From Flavobacteriaceae bacterium (lineage in GTDB: Bacteria; Bacteroidota; Bacteroidia; Flavobacteriales; Flavobacteriaceae): a DNA stretch of 37,865 bases. Under the pieces are notes generated by a model that searched no databases, was not told the origin of the DNA, and worked only from the letters and a program-made list of their open reading frames with translations. The DNA lies in contig CANCJZ010000004.1 in NCBI GenBank assembly GCA_947378465.1, positions 1 to 37,865 on the forward strand, given 5' to 3'. The position numbers were made by a program, and so were the translations under genes. Shown in pieces: positions 35,288-37,865 of the stretch (position 1 is its first letter; every line of letters begins with the position of its first letter).

Positions 35288-35567
35288 CCTTTCAATTATT
35301 TATTTATTATTCTGACTTTACAGTAAATTATTATCTCCATGAGATAGGCATATAATTATCACTTAATTTTAGATATACTACTCAACTAATTCTGTCAATT
35401 GGAATTAGTAACTCTTACCTTCCTTTACAAAATTATTTAACAATAGAATGACAGAGTTTGTAATAATTGATTACTCATTATGAAATTTGACTAAAATTGC
35501 AATGATTGGCTTTTAAACAATCTATAATCGCTCTTAATTAACACATTAGATAAAACATTAAATTATT
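35288..35567. other. 280-base AT-rich divergent gap
   Basis: It lies between the divergent receiver-like gene and the small frameshifted ORF. It should hold the promoters of both units. I see no exact TAnnTTTG box with proper spacing on either strand, no repeat and no RNA gene. Confidence 0.5.
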
Positions 35568-35751
35568 ATGAATGAGATATTTTATCAAATCCAGCAATCC
35601 AATATCAATTATAACAAGGAGGAAGTGAATACAATACTATTCTTTTGTAGAAGAATCGCCACTTGAAATTAAAATACATGTAGCGCTTTTAAAAAAAAAG
35701 GGGGACTATAATTGGCATTCCATTAGTGGGCAATTAATAAATAAGAAATGA
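35568..35751 (+). pseudogene. Frameshifted small ORF (about 60 residues if restored) coupled to the heparinase gene
   Basis: An ATG at 35568 opens a frame (MNEIFYQIQQSN...EEVNTILFF) that stops at 35664-35666. One frame over, from 35647, a protein-like stretch continues (VEESPLEIKIHVALLKKKGD, then YNWHSISGQLINKK) and ends with TGA at 35749-35751, overlapping the heparinase ATG as ATGA. Removing one T from the TTTT run at 35643-35646 fuses both into a 60-residue protein. The ATGA overlap suggests a real former or living gene of the same operon. I do not recognise the product. Assembly error, decay, or programmed shift are all possible. Confidence 0.5.
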
Positions 35752-37613
35752 AACGACTAACACTTGCTTTTGAATTGGTGAAAAATATGGGGTTTCGGTA
35801 TGTCCTGTATAGAATTTGGTTTTTCTCCCAAAAAAAAGCAGGTGTTTTAAAATACGTCCATCCTACTAAGCCAAAGTCCCTTTTTTATATTAGTCTTGAT
35901 CAATGGAGAAATACTCCTTCTCATTTTTTATTTGAAAATAGAAAGGCTTTACATTTTAAAAGAAAACCATCTTTCATTTTAAAAGAAAAAGCAGAACGTA
36001 TATTGAATGGCGAAATCCAATATTTCAGTAATGAATGGATTCCTTTGGGAAATGAGTACAATTGGATTACCAATCCTGATACCCATTACGAATACAACAA
36101 TGCACAACATTGGAGCGAGATTAACGATTTCAACACTGCTCAAGGAGATATTAAATATGTATGGGAAAAATCGCGCTTTAGTTATTTGATTACGCTGATG
36201 CGTTACGACTATCATTTTGACGAAGATCATTCCGAATTTGTATTTAAAGAAATCGATAGTTGGATTCAATGGAATTCGATAAATCAAGGTCCAAACTGGA
36301 AGTGCAGTCAGGAAATTTCGTTGCGATTGTTTAATTGGATGTATCTTTTGAATTTTTATAAAGATTCTATTTATTTGACTCCTGAGTTGTGGGCTAAGAT
36401 TCAAAATGTGCTGTATTGGCAATTGCACCACATTTACCATCATATCCATTTTTCGCGTATTGCAGTTCGAAACAATCACGCATTGACGGAAACCTTAGCG
36501 TTAAGTTTGTCGGAGTTGTTTTTCCCCTTTATTCCTGAGGCAAAAAAATGGAGCAAACGAGGACGTAAGTATTTTGAACAAGAAATCGATTATCAGATTT
36601 ATGCTGATGGGGCCTTTATTCAACACAGTATGAATTACCATAGAGTGTTGATTCAGTTGTTGAGTTTTGGATTGCATATCACTCAAAAAGCACAAAAGCC
36701 TTTTTCCAAAAAGGTATATAATAAAGCCTATCAGAGTTTGAATTTCCTTATTCAATTTGTTCAAAAAGAAAATGGGTATTTGCCTAATTATGGCGCCAAT
36801 GATGGCGCTTGGTTTTTTCCATTAAGCGATAGTGAGTATAGGGATTATCGTCCGCAATTGAATAGTTTGCACACCTTACTTACGGGAAGCCCAATTTTTG
36901 GAGAACAGGAAGATTTTTTTGAAAGGCAAGAAAGTCGTTACTCCTATCCCCGAATAAAAATCCAAATGGGGATGGTGGTTTTTGAATCATCAGGCTATTA
37001 TTTGTTTAGAAAAGAACATTCTTTTACTTTTATAAAATGCGGTAGTTATAGGGACCGACCTTCCCATGCGGACAACCTACATGTGGACATTTGGTGTAAA
37101 GGAGTAAATATAATTAGAGACAGCGGTTCCTATAAATATAATACTGATGAAAGAAGTTTCAAATACTTTTTTGGGACCTTATCCCATAATACTGTGATTG
37201 TGGACAACCACGACCAAATGCTCAAAGGAGGTCGCTTTATATGGTATTATTGGTCCAAGGCATTGGTCGTAAAAACTAAAGAAACCGAGGAAGCATTTAT
37301 CTTTGAAGGTACGATTAAGGCTTTTCAACAATTGGGAGGGATTCATCACAAACGAAGACTTGTTATTTATAAAAATAAAAACTTATGGGAAATCAAAGAT
37401 GCAATAATTGCCCCTAAGAATCATAAAACACATCAATTATGGCATAGCCTCCCTGATGCTGATCTTTGTGAATTAGAGATTCAATCGGACAGTTCTTTAG
37501 GAAAAGAGTATTTGCAATCCTATTATTCTTCTTTTTATGGATCAAAAGAACTTCAAAATTGCATTGCCTTTGAATTTAAGAATAAGATAAAAACCAGAAT
37601 TTCTTTAAAATAA
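35748..37613 (+). CDS. Heparinase II/III-family (alginate-lyase-like) protein
   Basis: A 621-residue protein. Residues about 50-370 form the helical toroid of the family, with RNNHALTE (about 240-247, the conserved Asn-His) and SMNYHRV (about 294-300, candidate catalytic Tyr/His). From about 400 the beta-sandwich domain follows, with GSYRDRPSHADNLHVDIW (His near 439 and 444), DSGSYKYN and LSHNTVIVD. These enzymes cleave uronate-containing chains by beta-elimination. No signal peptide is visible. In polysaccharide loci such proteins often follow the two-domain oxidoreductase, but here about 3.9 kb intervenes. It is coupled by ATGA to the small frameshifted ORF. Substrate and even activity are inferred. 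Confidence 0.9.
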   Translation: MKRLTLAFELVKNMGFRYVLYRIWFFSQKKAGVLKYVHPTKPKSLFYISLDQWRNTPSHFLFENRKALHFKRKPSFILKEKAERILNGEIQYFSNEWIPLGNEYNWITNPDTHYEYNNAQHWSEINDFNTAQGDIKYVWEKSRFSYLITLMRYDYHFDEDHSEFVFKEIDSWIQWNSINQGPNWKCSQEISLRLFNWMYLLNFYKDSIYLTPELWAKIQNVLYWQLHHIYHHIHFSRIAVRNNHALTETLALSLSELFFPFIPEAKKWSKRGRKYFEQEIDYQIYADGAFIQHSMNYHRVLIQLLSFGLHITQKAQKPFSKKVYNKAYQSLNFLIQFVQKENGYLPNYGANDGAWFFPLSDSEYRDYRPQLNSLHTLLTGSPIFGEQEDFFERQESRYSYPRIKIQMGMVVFESSGYYLFRKEHSFTFIKCGSYRDRPSHADNLHVDIWCKGVNIIRDSGSYKYNTDERSFKYFFGTLSHNTVIVDNHDQMLKGGRFIWYYWSKALVVKTKETEEAFIFEGTIKAFQQLGGIHHKRRLVIYKNKNLWEIKDAIIAPKNHKTHQLWHSLPDADLCELEIQSDSSLGKEYLQSYYSSFYGSKELQNCIAFEFKNKIKTRISLK

Positions 37614-37640
37614 AAAAGTGATTCGAAATTACTAATCACA

Positions 37641-37670
37641 AAAAACCACCTTTTTATAGGTGGCTTTTCA
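37641..37670. terminator. Bidirectional terminator between the heparinase gene and the right-edge gene
   Basis: Stem ccacc/ggtgg (37646-37650, 37659-37663) with an 8-base loop. On the plus strand it is followed by CTTTTC, on the minus strand by six T. It serves two convergent genes. A small extra hairpin (gtgatt/aatcac, 37618-37639) precedes it. Confidence 0.75.
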
Positions 37671-37697
37671 AAAAATAGTAGTGGTTGTTTAAAGGAA

Positions 37698-37865
37698 TTA
37701 GTATTTAATCACTGGCAATAAAGCCAAGTTTTTAGGTCTTGTTTCTGTTGAGGTTCTCGCTACTCTTGATGCGTCAAAATTATAATTGGATACATCCGGA
37801 CAACATCCTCCAAATTGTAACCAAGTAGCTACAGTCCCTGTTCCTGCAAAGGCTCCATTGGCGGC
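37698..37865 (-). CDS. C-terminal end of a tail-fibre/collar-like surface protein (partial)
   Basis: The frame is open from the window edge to a TAA at 37698-37700, giving the last 55 residues. The end reads SRVARTSTETRPKNLALLPVIKY; the pattern R-T-S-x-E-T-R-P-K-N-x-A-L-x-x-x-I-K-Y is the usual C-terminus of phage tail collar/fibre-type proteins, which Bacteroidota also use in surface proteins. A CC pair precedes it. The N-terminus lies outside the window. Too little is seen to call a prophage. Confidence 0.65.
   Translation of the reverse strand, partial: AANGAFAGTGTVATWLQFGGCCPDVSNYNFDASRVARTSTETRPKNLALLPVIKY

Noticed and set aside
37698-37865. Prophage
   Set aside because: Only one short fibre-like C-terminus is seen; no integrase, capsid, portal or tail genes are in the window, and Bacteroidota surface proteins use the same ending.
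1-37865. tRNA, rRNA or riboswitch genes
   Set aside because: No cloverleaf, rRNA core or known riboswitch consensus was recognised on either strand by reading; a covariance-model search would be decisive.

Overview
The window looks like a chromosomal segment of a Flavobacterium-type member of the Bacteroidota. The evidence is low GC, Bacteroidota-style -7 promoter boxes (TAnnTTTG), many SPII lipoprotein signals, a TlpA protein with an N-terminal DUF4369-like region, WG-repeat and CarboxypepD_reg-like secreted proteins, and surface proteins with the VGIGTTSP start. No rRNA, tRNA, CRISPR array, transposase or integrase was seen.

Left part (1-12.1 kb), mostly housekeeping: a partial ClC channel (cut by the left edge), a small lipoprotein, a TlpA-like thiol-disulfide protein, purB, a sirtuin, trmH, a three-gene operon of exported proteins (CarboxypepD_reg-like, WG-repeat, and a 796-residue unknown), and a DEAD-box RNA helicase with a DbpA-type RNA-binding domain and an RGG tail. 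Its two large intergenic gaps carry inverted copies of a dispersed element of about 110 bp with a palindromic core, plus purine-rich repeats.

Middle part (12.5-31.8 kb): a 15-gene, single-strand locus for a Wzx/Wzy-dependent surface polysaccharide. It encodes a GT4, the OPX outer-membrane export lipoprotein, a Wzc-like chain-length tyrosine kinase, a methyltransferase, a Wzx flippase, a DegT aminotransferase plus NeuD/PglD-like acetyltransferase pair, a GT2, a Wzy-like polymerase, a membrane acyltransferase, three more GT4 enzymes, an asparagine synthetase and a two-domain oxidoreductase. Nearly all genes are tightly spaced or overlap, so it reads as one operon driven from about 12.54 kb. No initiating phosphoglycosyltransferase and no nucleotide-sugar dehydratase is present, so these must be encoded elsewhere.

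Right part (31.8-37.9 kb): the operon is followed by a 330-bp array of exactly 21-bp degenerate repeats that can be read as a 7-residue repeat broken by two stop codons. Next come back-to-back terminators and a four-gene minus-strand module: a receiver-like unknown, a membrane protein, an outer-membrane barrel, and a Big2/glycine-rich surface protein with an apparent C-terminal frameshift. Beyond it, on the plus strand, lies a small frameshifted ORF whose restored frame overlaps a heparinase II/III-family gene. The heparinase probably belongs functionally to the polysaccharide locus but is separated from it by this inverted module. The right edge cuts a gene whose C-terminus resembles tail-fibre/collar-type surface proteins.
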